A DNA stretch of 14,845 bases from an uncultured Porphyromonas sp. GTDB taxonomy: Bacteria; Bacteroidota; Bacteroidia; Bacteroidales; Porphyromonadaceae. Location of the stretch: assembly GCA_945875135.1 (NCBI GenBank), contig CAMCJO010000014.1, forward strand, positions 1-14,845, read 5' to 3'. Made by a program: the position numbers and the translations under genes. Below the pieces are notes generated by a model that was not told the origin of the DNA, made no database searches, and saw nothing but the letters and a program-made list of their open reading frames with translations. Below, one piece after another: positions 1 through 7,164 of this stretch. The number at the start of each line of letters is the position of its first letter. The first letter of the stretch is position 1.

Positions 1-78
1 TTCCTCCGAAGTTTCATTTCATTCCTCCGAGGAATTTTTTCTTTTCCACGTGGGCGTTTCGAAATATCCACGTGGAAA
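1..78. repeat. Cluster of short palindromes upstream of rsmH
   Basis: The sequence is a mosaic of self-complementary modules. TTCCTCCGA occurs at 1-9 and again at 22-30. Positions 21-35 form a 7-bp-arm palindrome (ATTCCTC, one base, GAGGAAT). Positions 43-53 (TTTCCACGTGG) and 68-78 (CCACGTGGAAA) are a perfect 11-bp inverted repeat whose exact centre is a third palindrome, TTTCGAAA (57-64). Each CCACGTGG is itself a palindrome. No coding frame explains this. It could be a repetitive extragenic palindrome, a protein-binding site, or the terminator region of a gene left of the window; T-runs near 35-40 and 42-45 lie within the cluster. The function is unknown. Confidence 0.7.
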
Positions 79-160
79 TCAGTTTTCCCCAGCATAGCGT
101 CGTTTCGATATGTGGTCAACCCTAAAATATTGTAATGCGTCGATCCTGATCGGAGTGCCA

Positions 161-295
161 TTAGAAATTAGAGATTAGAGGTTAGAGTCTAGGAGCTCTA
201 GTGCCTCTAGTGCCACTAGCACCACTAGAAACACTAGTATCCCTAGCCAACAGCCAAGAGCCAACAGCCAACAGCCAATTTCTAATCTCTAATTT
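161..295. repeat. Compound periodic intergenic repeat (7-mer / 9-mer / 7-mer) with 15-bp inverted ends
   Basis: Four heptamers of form TTAGARN start at 161, 168, 175 and 182. Then CTAG occurs seven times exactly 9 bp apart (189, 198, 207, 216, 225, 234, 243). Then seven heptamers follow from 247 (CCAACAG, CCAAGAG, CCAACAG, CCAACAG, then drifting to CTAATCT and CTAATTT). The outer parts are a perfect 15-bp inverted repeat: 165-179 (AAATTAGAGATTAGA) pairs with 281-295. A minus-strand frame runs through it only because 9-mers preserve frame; it translates to low-complexity text with LLAVGSWLLA, a kind of string I recall from spurious Bacteroidota ORFs. I read it as an interspersed non-coding repeat, not a gene. 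Confidence 0.85.
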
Positions 296-298
296 GAT

Positions 299-306
299 TA
301 CCTTTG
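299..306 (+). promoter_or_regulatory. Probable -7 promoter box TACCTTTG for the rsmH-ftsW cluster
   Basis: TACCTTTG matches the Bacteroidota -7 consensus TAnnTTTG exactly and is followed by CA, as is common for these promoters. It lies three bases beyond the repeat element and about 97 bases before the rsmH start codon, implying a 5' leader of roughly 85-90 nt. I do not see a clear TTTG -33 element at the usual 19-21 bp spacing. Confidence 0.55.
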
Positions 307-402
307 CAGTAACTCCGTGAGTAAGACGATCGGCTCGCCTTCGTCTGAAGCGCACGGAGCTCTCTGTCAAACACTTATCACACTGTCACTTTTTTTACTC
401 CC

Positions 403-1335
403 TTGTCCGCTAAGCTCTATCATACGGCTGTCCTCTGTGAGGACTCTCTCGACTTATTGGTCACAACACCCACTGGTCTCTATGTAGATGTCACGATGGG
501 TGGCGGGGGGCACTCGCGTGCGCTCCTCGAGCGGCTCGCTCCCGAGGGGCGCTGCATCGGTCTCGATCAAGATCCTGACGCGGTGGTCAATGCTCCTACG
601 GATAGTCGCTACCACTTTGTGGCGACAAACTTTCGCCACCTAGGGCAGTGGCTCGACTACTGGGGACTCTCAGGGCAGGTCGATGGGATCTTGGCAGATC
701 TGGGGGTCTCGTCACATCACTTTGATAGTGAGGAGCGAGGCTTTAGCTTTCGCTATGAGGAGGCGATGCCCGATATGCGTATGAATAGCCGGTCGGGCGT
801 CACGGCTCGTGACCTCCTACTGAGCTACAGCGAGGAGCAACTAGCCGATATACTATATTATTATGGTGAGCTACATGATGCTCGTCGCATTGCGGCTCTA
901 CTAGTATCACATCGTGCCCTGGGCTACCAGACGATTGCTTCTCTTATGGAGGTGCTGACACCAGTCCTACCTAAGGGGGGGCCTCAGCTACGCAATAAGT
1001 TGAGCCGTATCTTCCAGGCACTGCGCATCGAGGTCAATGATGAGCTGGGTGCTCTGCGTCAACTGCTGAGCGACTCGGTGCGTCTCCTCAAGCCGGGGGG
1101 GCGCATAGCGATCATCTCTTACCACTCGCTGGAGGATCGTATGGTCAAGGATTTCTTCCGTCTAGGGAGCTTCGAGCAGCCGAGTGAGGCTCTAGCAGGT
1201 ATGCCTTTGTCAACCCCTGCGCCTCTACGTGTGATCACAAAAAAAGCTATCACACCCTCGGCGGATGAGATAGCGGATAATAATCGTGCTCGCAGTGCTA
1301 AGCTACGTGTTGCGGAGCGTCGTGAGGATATTTGA
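403..1335 (+). CDS. rsmH: 16S rRNA (cytosine-1402-N4)-methyltransferase RsmH (MraW)
   Basis: RsmH transfers a methyl group from S-adenosylmethionine to N4 of C1402 in 16S rRNA, in the ribosomal P site. The 310-residue length is normal. The N-terminal YHTAVL segment is followed by the SAM-binding glycine loop YVDVTMGGGGHSRALL (about residues 27-42), GLDQDPDAV, ILADLGVSSHHFD, the PDMRMN segment, LRNKLSRIFQALRIEVNDEL, and the family signature SYHSLEDRMVKDFF near residues 239-252. The start is TTG at 403: the frame is closed by a stop at 346-348, no ATG lies between, and the first internal ATGs would remove the conserved N terminus. There is no Shine-Dalgarno sequence. It heads the cluster, 13 nt before the ftsL-like gene. 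mraZ, its common upstream neighbour, is not in the 402 bases before it. Confidence 0.96.
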   Translation: MSAKLYHTAVLCEDSLDLLVTTPTGLYVDVTMGGGGHSRALLERLAPEGRCIGLDQDPDAVVNAPTDSRYHFVATNFRHLGQWLDYWGLSGQVDGILADLGVSSHHFDSEERGFSFRYEEAMPDMRMNSRSGVTARDLLLSYSEEQLADILYYYGELHDARRIAALLVSHRALGYQTIASLMEVLTPVLPKGGPQLRNKLSRIFQALRIEVNDELGALRQLLSDSVRLLKPGGRIAIISYHSLEDRMVKDFFRLGSFEQPSEALAGMPLSTPAPLRVITKKAITPSADEIADNNRARSAKLRVAERREDI

Positions 1336-1348
1336 GTGATATGAGAAG

Positions 1349-2014
1349 ATGGTTAAGATAGACGAGACATACTTTGAGGATGACCTAGAGGAGGAGCTAC
1401 AGGAGAGGACTCCTATACCCACCGATGAGTCCGCAGTAGTTCCTCAGCCTAAACCTCTACTAGCAGATCTTCTAGAGGAGGAGATTGAAGCGGAGCTATC
1501 TGAACAAGACGAGACAAAAGCACCGAGCGATGATATACCCTCTGCAATAGACCTATCAGACTATGAGGTGACAAGTGCCCCCGCTACGCCAGTGGCTACA
1601 TGCTTAGAAGAGTCTAACGATCTAGGGAAGGAAGAGGATAAAGAGGAAGAGGGACTCTCCGAAGAGTCTGACCAGTCTACTCGCAAGCGTTCTTCGCATG
1701 GTCTATGGTATTGGCTAGGCGGAGATATGCTAGAGCAGCCCGCCTTTAGGAAGTATATACCCGCCTTTATCGCTATACTCTTAATGGGACTGATACATGT
1801 CACGAGCAACTATCAGATCATCTCCAAGCGTCGCCAGATAGACAAGCTGGAGACACGGGTCAAAGACTTAACCTACAAGCATATGGAGAGCGTCAGCGAG
1901 CTAACGCGTCGTAGCATCGGAGGCAACTTCGAGCAGCAACTCCAGGCGATGGGGTCAGACCTTGAGGCACCTTCGCAGCAGTCGATCATCCTCTATCGTG
2001 ATGACAAGAAATAA
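1349..2014 (+). CDS. ftsL: FtsL-like bitopic cell division protein
   Basis: This 221-residue protein has a single transmembrane segment at about residues 136-152 (YIPAFIAILLMGLIHVT). After it comes a short extracytoplasmic region with heptad-like leucines and charged residues (about 158-188, SKRRQIDKLETRVKDL), as in the leucine-zipper part of FtsL. Its position between rsmH and ftsI is the classic ftsL slot, which is the main reason for the call because FtsL proteins diverge strongly in sequence. FtsL bridges FtsQ/DivIB to FtsW-FtsI at the septum. The first 110 or so residues are very acidic (repeated EEE, EEDKEEE) and probably disordered in the cytoplasm, followed by a basic TRKRSS stretch. 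FtsL is normally little more than 100 residues, so the cytoplasmic extension is large. ATG at 1349 follows GAGAAG. Confidence 0.8.
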   Translation: MVKIDETYFEDDLEEELQERTPIPTDESAVVPQPKPLLADLLEEEIEAELSEQDETKAPSDDIPSAIDLSDYEVTSAPATPVATCLEESNDLGKEEDKEEEGLSEESDQSTRKRSSHGLWYWLGGDMLEQPAFRKYIPAFIAILLMGLIHVTSNYQIISKRRQIDKLETRVKDLTYKHMESVSELTRRSIGGNFEQQLQAMGSDLEAPSQQSIILYRDDKK

Positions 2015-2044
2015 TTTCTACCCGCTCTAACGTACACACGCTCT

Positions 2045-4285
2045 ATGTCGAAACATAGTCCTATCATAGCTCGCTACCGCGCCTTAGGTTTTTTAGCCAT
2101 CTTAATGACTCTATGGGTCTTTGTCAAGGTGATCGGCATCATCTTCGTTGATGGTCCTACGTGGCGTAAGATGGCTCAAAACTTTCATCGACCTGACACG
2201 GTGACGATCTCACCGCTACGAGGCAATATTATTTCGTCAGACGGACATATTGTCGCTATTAGCAAGCCTGCATACAAGCTCTACCTAGACTTTGGGGCAG
2301 AAGCTATTCAGCAGATGGAGCCCGACTCGCTCTACAAGCAGCTAGACTCACTAGCCTACCAGATGAGTCTCTGGGAGAAGGGTGAGCAAGCTACCTATCA
2401 GGCACTGCGCAAGCGACTTCGTGAGGGCTATCGCAAAGCGCAGCATAAGCAGCCAGGCTATCGCTACGTATCTATATACCCCTACGAGGTGAGCCATGTG
2501 GAGTACCAGCGGCTTAAGCAGACTTATCCACTGATGATGACGGTAGAGCGCAAGGGACGTATAGTGCGTCGCCGTGGTCCGCTCAGAAATGGGCTGACAC
2601 ATGAGGAGCGTGCACTACGTGACAGACCTTATGGTGAGCTGGCGAGACGTACCATAGGTAGCGTCTACAAGGAGGTCAAGGGAGATCTCACGCAGGGAGA
2701 GTATGGGCTGGAGCAGAGCTTTGACACCCTCCTGCGGGGTGAGCCTGGACTGGCTGTGAGGCAGTACTTAGCGGGGTCTACCCGACAGAACACGCTACAG
2801 CCGCCTCGTGATGGCTACAACGTGTACACCACGCTAGATATGAATCTGCAGCAGATCGTGCACCGTGCGCTCTATGAGCAGATGACACAGTTTGAGGCGG
2901 ACTACGGAGGGGCTATCCTGATGGAGGTAGAGACGGGGCGTATCCTGGCTCTGGCCAATCTTACGAAGGGTGGCGAGAGCTACTATGAGGGGGTCAACTA
3001 TGCCCTTAGCGCACTCAACGAGCCTGGCTCTACGATGAAGACGCCCTTTATGATGGCTGCCCTAGATGATGGGGTCTGTACGCCAAGCGATACCATTGAC
3101 ACTGGAAACGGAGTCTTTAAGTATGGAGGCTACAACATACGTGATCACAATGCCAATCGGGGAGGCTATGGGCGTATCTCAGTAGCGCAGGGACTATGGT
3201 ACTCTAGTAATATCGTCCTAGCTAAAATTGCGATCAAGGGGTATGTGGAGCACCCTGACGGGATCTATCAGCATCTAAGCAACTATGGTATGCTGGAGCG
3301 ACTGGACGTAGGTCTCGAGGGTGTCGCTACACCAACGATCATACGACCTGGGGACAAGAGCTACGGTAACTCAACGATCCCTGGCATCAGCCGTGGCTAT
3401 GGTATATCGGTGCCGGCGATCAATACGCTCAACTTCTACAATGGGATCGCCAACGGCGGACGTATCATGCGCCCCTATCTGGTAGATCGTGTAGAGGATG
3501 CAGAGGGCAAGGTGATCCAAGAGTTTCAACCACAGGTGCTGCACGAGAATATCTGCAAGCCGGCTACGCTTGACTCGATACGCTCCATGCTAGACAATGT
3601 AGTCATACAAGGCACTGCTAAAGGACCCGTACGCTCTGAGCTGATCTCTATCAGTGGCAAGACGGGTACAGCTCTGATGAGCAACCATGGTGGCGGGGGT
3701 TATCGTGCTAGTGGGGAGGTCTATATGACTTCGTTTTGCGGATACTTCCCTTCAGACCGTCCTAAGTATAGTTGCATCATCTTCGTAGTCAATCCTCACG
3801 GCGTAGGTCGTGCCTCAGGCGGTATCGTAGCTGGTCGTGGTGTGAAGCGTATCGCTGAGGAGATCTACACGCTCTCTAACCCTATCCTCCTAGACACGAT
3901 CACACCTCACCCAGCTAGTGAGCGGCTGAAGCACTTGGAGCTAGCTGGTGGCGAGAAGAAGCGTGTCGAGAGTTTTGTCAAGGCTTACAAGATCCCCGAG
4001 GTTAGATCCGAGGGCTCTAGCAAGGTCGCCTCTGACCAATTGGTCGTACCTCAGTATGGCCGTGAGGGGGTGGAGCTGCGTCCTCTGGCTCGTTACTCTA
4101 AGGGGGTGATGCCTCGACTTGTAGGACTAGCCCCCAGCGAAGCGGTCTATCAGATTAGTCTGCAGGGGTTGCAGGTGCAGCTGGTCGGCTATGGACAAGT
4201 CATAGCGCAGAGCATCCCTGTCGGTACGCCTATCCACCCAGGACAGAAGGTGATCCTACATCTAGGCAATAATCATAGACAGTAA
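2045..4285 (+). CDS. ftsI: Septal peptidoglycan transpeptidase FtsI (PBP3-type, class B PBP) with C-terminal PASTA domain
   Basis: This is a class B penicillin-binding protein that cross-links septal peptidoglycan in the periplasm, working with FtsW. The 746-residue chain has a short cytoplasmic tail and one membrane anchor (about 13-35). A PBP dimerisation domain follows, with the SPLRGNI motif at 56-62 and RTIGSV at 202-207. The transpeptidase domain has all three active-site motifs: S329-T-M-K332 (acylated serine), S387-S-N389 and K539-T-G-T542. A PASTA domain occupies about 688-741 (MPRLVGLAPSEAV to VILHLG), as in many Bacteroidota FtsI proteins. Residues 110-180 carry an extra basic, arginine- and lysine-rich part of the pedestal. 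It starts with ATG 30 nt after the ftsL-like gene and ends 24 nt before murE. Some annotations would call it PBP2 or Spd-type; context favours FtsI. Confidence 0.95.
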   Translation: MSKHSPIIARYRALGFLAILMTLWVFVKVIGIIFVDGPTWRKMAQNFHRPDTVTISPLRGNIISSDGHIVAISKPAYKLYLDFGAEAIQQMEPDSLYKQLDSLAYQMSLWEKGEQATYQALRKRLREGYRKAQHKQPGYRYVSIYPYEVSHVEYQRLKQTYPLMMTVERKGRIVRRRGPLRNGLTHEERALRDRPYGELARRTIGSVYKEVKGDLTQGEYGLEQSFDTLLRGEPGLAVRQYLAGSTRQNTLQPPRDGYNVYTTLDMNLQQIVHRALYEQMTQFEADYGGAILMEVETGRILALANLTKGGESYYEGVNYALSALNEPGSTMKTPFMMAALDDGVCTPSDTIDTGNGVFKYGGYNIRDHNANRGGYGRISVAQGLWYSSNIVLAKIAIKGYVEHPDGIYQHLSNYGMLERLDVGLEGVATPTIIRPGDKSYGNSTIPGISRGYGISVPAINTLNFYNGIANGGRIMRPYLVDRVEDAEGKVIQEFQPQVLHENICKPATLDSIRSMLDNVVIQGTAKGPVRSELISISGKTGTALMSNHGGGGYRASGEVYMTSFCGYFPSDRPKYSCIIFVVNPHGVGRASGGIVAGRGVKRIAEEIYTLSNPILLDTITPHPASERLKHLELAGGEKKRVESFVKAYKIPEVRSEGSSKVASDQLVVPQYGREGVELRPLARYSKGVMPRLVGLAPSEAVYQISLQGLQVQLVGYGQVIAQSIPVGTPIHPGQKVILHLGNNHRQ

Positions 4286-4309
4286 AGTGGAATCCTCTTT
4301 TAGATAGAT

Positions 4310-5809
4310 ATGAATCTCAAACCACTCAATAATTATATAGTAGCACTCACCGAGGAGCATCTACTGAGCCAAGCAGGCACGGGTAGCGTCTCTACGGAGC
4401 AGTGTCAAGTGACCTCTATCGAGCAGGACTCACGTCGCGCCTCCGAGGGGTGCATCTTCGTAGCACTACGTGGCGTCCATGTGGATGGTGCCGACTACAT
4501 CCCGAAGGCACTTGCAGCGGGTTGTCGTATCATCGTCACAGAGCATACACGACCCGAAAGTCTCTCTGACGAGGTGGCATGGCTCACGGTGACCGACACG
4601 GCAAAGGCGATCGCTGTCCTAGCCTCTGTCTACTATGATCGTCCTGAGCGACAGCTCACGATCGTAGGAGTCACGGGAACTAATGGTAAGACGACTACCG
4701 CCACGCTATGCTATCAGCTGTGGAGCTGGCTCGGTATGCGAGCTGCTCTCTTTAGCACAGTCTGCATACGTATCGGCGACAAGGAGTATCCCGCCACCCA
4801 TACGACGCCTGACGCCCTCGAGCTGCATCGTGTGATGCGCGATATGGTCGATGCGGGCTGTCGCTATCTCTTTATGGAGGTCTCTTCGCACGCTTTGGTA
4901 CAGCAGCGGGTCTATGGGTTGCCCTTTGCACTCGCTCTCTTTACCAATCTGACGCGTGACCACCTGGACTACCACGGCACAATGCAGGCATACATTGCGG
5001 CCAAGAAGTCGCTCTTTGACAATCTCTCACCAGAGGCTTACGCGCTAGTCAATGCGGATGATCGCAATGGTAGCGTCATGGTACAAAACTGCGCCGCACA
5101 CCTACACACCTATGCGATGCGTAGTCATGCGGACTATATGGCTCAGCTCTTAGGACAATATGTGGATGGCTCTACCCTACTGCTGGACAACGAGGAGGTG
5201 GAGATCAAACTTGTCGGGAGCTACAACGCTTACAACGTGACAGCCGTCTACGGTGTGGCACGCCTCCTCCTGCCTGATCTAGACAATAGCTTGATACTAC
5301 GAGGCATCTCTAGTCTGGAGCATGTGGATGGTCGTTTTGACCTGCTCGCCTCCCCGAGAGGTTACCATGTGGTGGTGGACTACGCCCACACGCCTGACGC
5401 TCTGGAAAATCTCCTCAAGACGGTCTCCGAGCTTAACGCCACACGGGTCTACGTCGTGGTCGGTGCTGGCGGTGATCGGGATATGGGCAAGCGTCCGGAG
5501 ATGGGGCGTATCGCCTACAATATGTGCGACCATCTCTACCTTACCTCAGATAATCCACGCTCCGAAGATCCGCAGACGATCATTGATCAGATGCTCGAGG
5601 GCATCCCTCAGGCAGATCGCGACGAGGTTTACACCAACGTATCACGTCGCCAAGCGATCACAGACGCTTGCGCAGCTGCGCAGCGTGGCGACCTAGTGGT
5701 CATCGCAGGCAAGGGACATGAGACCTATCAAGAGATCGAAGGTGTCAAGCACCACTTCGACGACAAAGAGGTGGCGCAAGAGATCTTTGCAAAAGAGAAG
5801 CAGGCGTAG
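4310..5809 (+). CDS. murE: UDP-MurNAc-L-Ala-D-Glu : diamino acid ligase MurE
   Basis: MurE is a cytoplasmic ATP-dependent ligase that adds the third-position diamino acid to UDP-MurNAc-L-Ala-D-Glu. The 499 residues show the three Mur ligase domains. The ATP loop is GTNGKTTT at 123-130, HTTPDA lies at 164-169, and the Lys of AAKKSLF (about 232-233) is in the region of the carbamylated lysine. The C-terminal domain starts around GRFD (341-344), and GKGHE is at 467-471. The substrate-selecting motif is DNPR at 414-417, the form known for meso-diaminopimelate-adding enzymes rather than L-lysine-adding ones. I therefore infer a DAP substrate. ATG at 4310 gives the usual N terminus. It lies 24 nt after ftsI. 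A 67-nt gap with a promoter box follows it; murF, often next, is absent. Confidence 0.96.
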   Translation: MNLKPLNNYIVALTEEHLLSQAGTGSVSTEQCQVTSIEQDSRRASEGCIFVALRGVHVDGADYIPKALAAGCRIIVTEHTRPESLSDEVAWLTVTDTAKAIAVLASVYYDRPERQLTIVGVTGTNGKTTTATLCYQLWSWLGMRAALFSTVCIRIGDKEYPATHTTPDALELHRVMRDMVDAGCRYLFMEVSSHALVQQRVYGLPFALALFTNLTRDHLDYHGTMQAYIAAKKSLFDNLSPEAYALVNADDRNGSVMVQNCAAHLHTYAMRSHADYMAQLLGQYVDGSTLLLDNEEVEIKLVGSYNAYNVTAVYGVARLLLPDLDNSLILRGISSLEHVDGRFDLLASPRGYHVVVDYAHTPDALENLLKTVSELNATRVYVVVGAGGDRDMGKRPEMGRIAYNMCDHLYLTSDNPRSEDPQTIIDQMLEGIPQADRDEVYTNVSRRQAITDACAAAQRGDLVVIAGKGHETYQEIEGVKHHFDDKEVAQEIFAKEKQA

Positions 5810-5815
5810 ATAGCG

Positions 5816-5823
5816 TACCTTTG
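5816..5823 (+). promoter_or_regulatory. Possible internal -7 promoter box TACCTTTG before mraY
   Basis: The box is an exact TAnnTTTG match, identical to the one ahead of rsmH, in the 67-nt murE-mraY gap (the widest gap in the plus-strand cluster). A TTTG at 5786-5789 lies upstream, but its 26-bp spacing is longer than the usual 19-21. Use of this promoter would let mraY-murD-ftsW be transcribed apart from the first four genes. Confidence 0.4.
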
Positions 5824-5876
5824 TCCTCACCTTTTACTTAGAGACCTTATAACCTTATCAACTTACCCATCACACT

Positions 5877-7136
5877 ATGCTTTATCACCTCTACGATTGG
5901 CTACAGGCAAACGACATCCCTGGCTGGCGACTAGCCCAGTATGTCACCTTTCGAGCTGGTGTCAGCTTCATACTCGCGTTGATCATCAGCACGATCATTG
6001 GCCGGCGCATCATCCACTGGCTGCATCGCATGCAGATAGGCGAGGTGGTTCGTACGCTCGGACTGGAGGGGGAGGCTATGAAATCAGGCACCCCAACGAT
6101 GGGCGGTATCATCATCATTATAGCGATCATCGTCCCGACGCTCCTCATCGCTCGCCTCAACAATGTCTACATACAACTGATGCTCTTCACGACCCTTACG
6201 ATGGGTGCCTTGGGCTTTATCGATGACTACATCAAGGTCTTTAAGAAAAACAAGGCGGGACTCCACGGGCGTTACAAAATCATCGGACAGGTACTCCTAG
6301 GCGTTGTCGTGGCTCTCACCTTCTACTTGAGTCCAGACATTATCATTCGTGAGAATCAAGAGGTGATCAACAACGGTCGTATCGAGCAGGTGACCTTCTC
6401 TAGTCAGGAGGCGAAGAATACGCAGACGACCATTCCCTTTGTCAAGAACAATAACTTCGACTACCTATCGCTTGTCCCCGCCTCTATGCCCAATCGCGAG
6501 TTGGTCGGCTGGATCCTCTTCTCGATCATCATCATCCTCATTGTGACCTTTATCTCGAACTGTGTCAACCTGACGGATGGTCTGGACGGACTAGCCGCAG
6601 GGACGGCTGCCCCTGCGGGCGTGGCACTGGCGGTGCTCGCCTATGTCTCCTCACACATAGCACTCGCTCGATACTTTAGTATCATGTTTATCCCAGGCGC
6701 TGAGGAGCTGGTGATCTTTGGCGCAGCTTTCGTCGGAGCTACCTTTGGCTTTCTTTGGTACAACGCTTATCCAGCACAGGTCTTCATGGGCGATACGGGA
6801 AGCCTCGCCATCGGCAGTATCATTGCTGTGATGGCTATCCTCATTCGCAAGGAGCTACTCCTACCGATCCTCTGCTTCCTCTTTATCATCGAGGGACTAT
6901 CCTCGCTGATACAGCAAGCATACTTTAAGATTACCAAGCGACGCACGGGCACGGGCCGACGGGTCTTCAAGATGTCGCCCCTGCACCACCACTTTCAGAA
7001 AGCGGGCAATAGCGGTATCGATGCCCTGATCCAGAGACCTCTGGCACCTATTCGAGAGGCTAAGATCACCGTCCGCTTTTGGCTTATAGCTATCCTGCTA
7101 GCTGTACTAACGGTCATCACGCTTAAGATGCGATAA
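5877..7136 (+). CDS. mraY: Phospho-N-acetylmuramoyl-pentapeptide transferase MraY (lipid I synthase)
   Basis: MraY is the polytopic inner-membrane enzyme that moves phospho-MurNAc-pentapeptide from UDP to undecaprenyl phosphate, forming lipid I. All the family signatures are present: GTPTMGGIII (71-80), the metal-binding pair D116-D117 in FIDDYIK, NLTDGLDGLAAG (231-242), MGDTGS with D306, and the cytoplasmic histidine motif PLHHHFQKAG (368-377). About ten hydrophobic segments can be traced. It has 419 residues, longer than the roughly 360 of E. coli MraY. Much of the extra length is a polar external loop at about 152-207, which I take to be the usual Bacteroidota insertion. ATG at 5877 is chosen because the first transmembrane helix follows at about 28-43. 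murD begins 28 nt downstream. Confidence 0.97.
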   Translation: MLYHLYDWLQANDIPGWRLAQYVTFRAGVSFILALIISTIIGRRIIHWLHRMQIGEVVRTLGLEGEAMKSGTPTMGGIIIIIAIIVPTLLIARLNNVYIQLMLFTTLTMGALGFIDDYIKVFKKNKAGLHGRYKIIGQVLLGVVVALTFYLSPDIIIRENQEVINNGRIEQVTFSSQEAKNTQTTIPFVKNNNFDYLSLVPASMPNRELVGWILFSIIIILIVTFISNCVNLTDGLDGLAAGTAAPAGVALAVLAYVSSHIALARYFSIMFIPGAEELVIFGAAFVGATFGFLWYNAYPAQVFMGDTGSLAIGSIIAVMAILIRKELLLPILCFLFIIEGLSSLIQQAYFKITKRRTGTGRRVFKMSPLHHHFQKAGNSGIDALIQRPLAPIREAKITVRFWLIAILLAVLTVITLKMR

Positions 7137-7164
7137 TTCATAGACTTACAACGATCTCACAGAT

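Noticed and set aside
141..152. CGATC-CT-GATCG as an operator or terminator
   Set aside because: A 5-bp stem with a 2-nt loop is sterically poor as RNA and short enough to occur by chance.
161..295. CRISPR array
   Set aside because: Units are 7 and 9 bp with no spacers and no cas genes nearby.
182..370. 62-codon minus-strand open frame across the upstream repeat
   Set aside because: Its sequence is a translation of the 9-bp and 7-bp tandem units, low in complexity, with no domain. Open frame is a by-product of the periodicity.
5322..5696. 124-codon plus-strand frame inside murE
   Set aside because: It overlaps the clearly conserved MurE C-terminal domain in another frame and has no recognisable motif.
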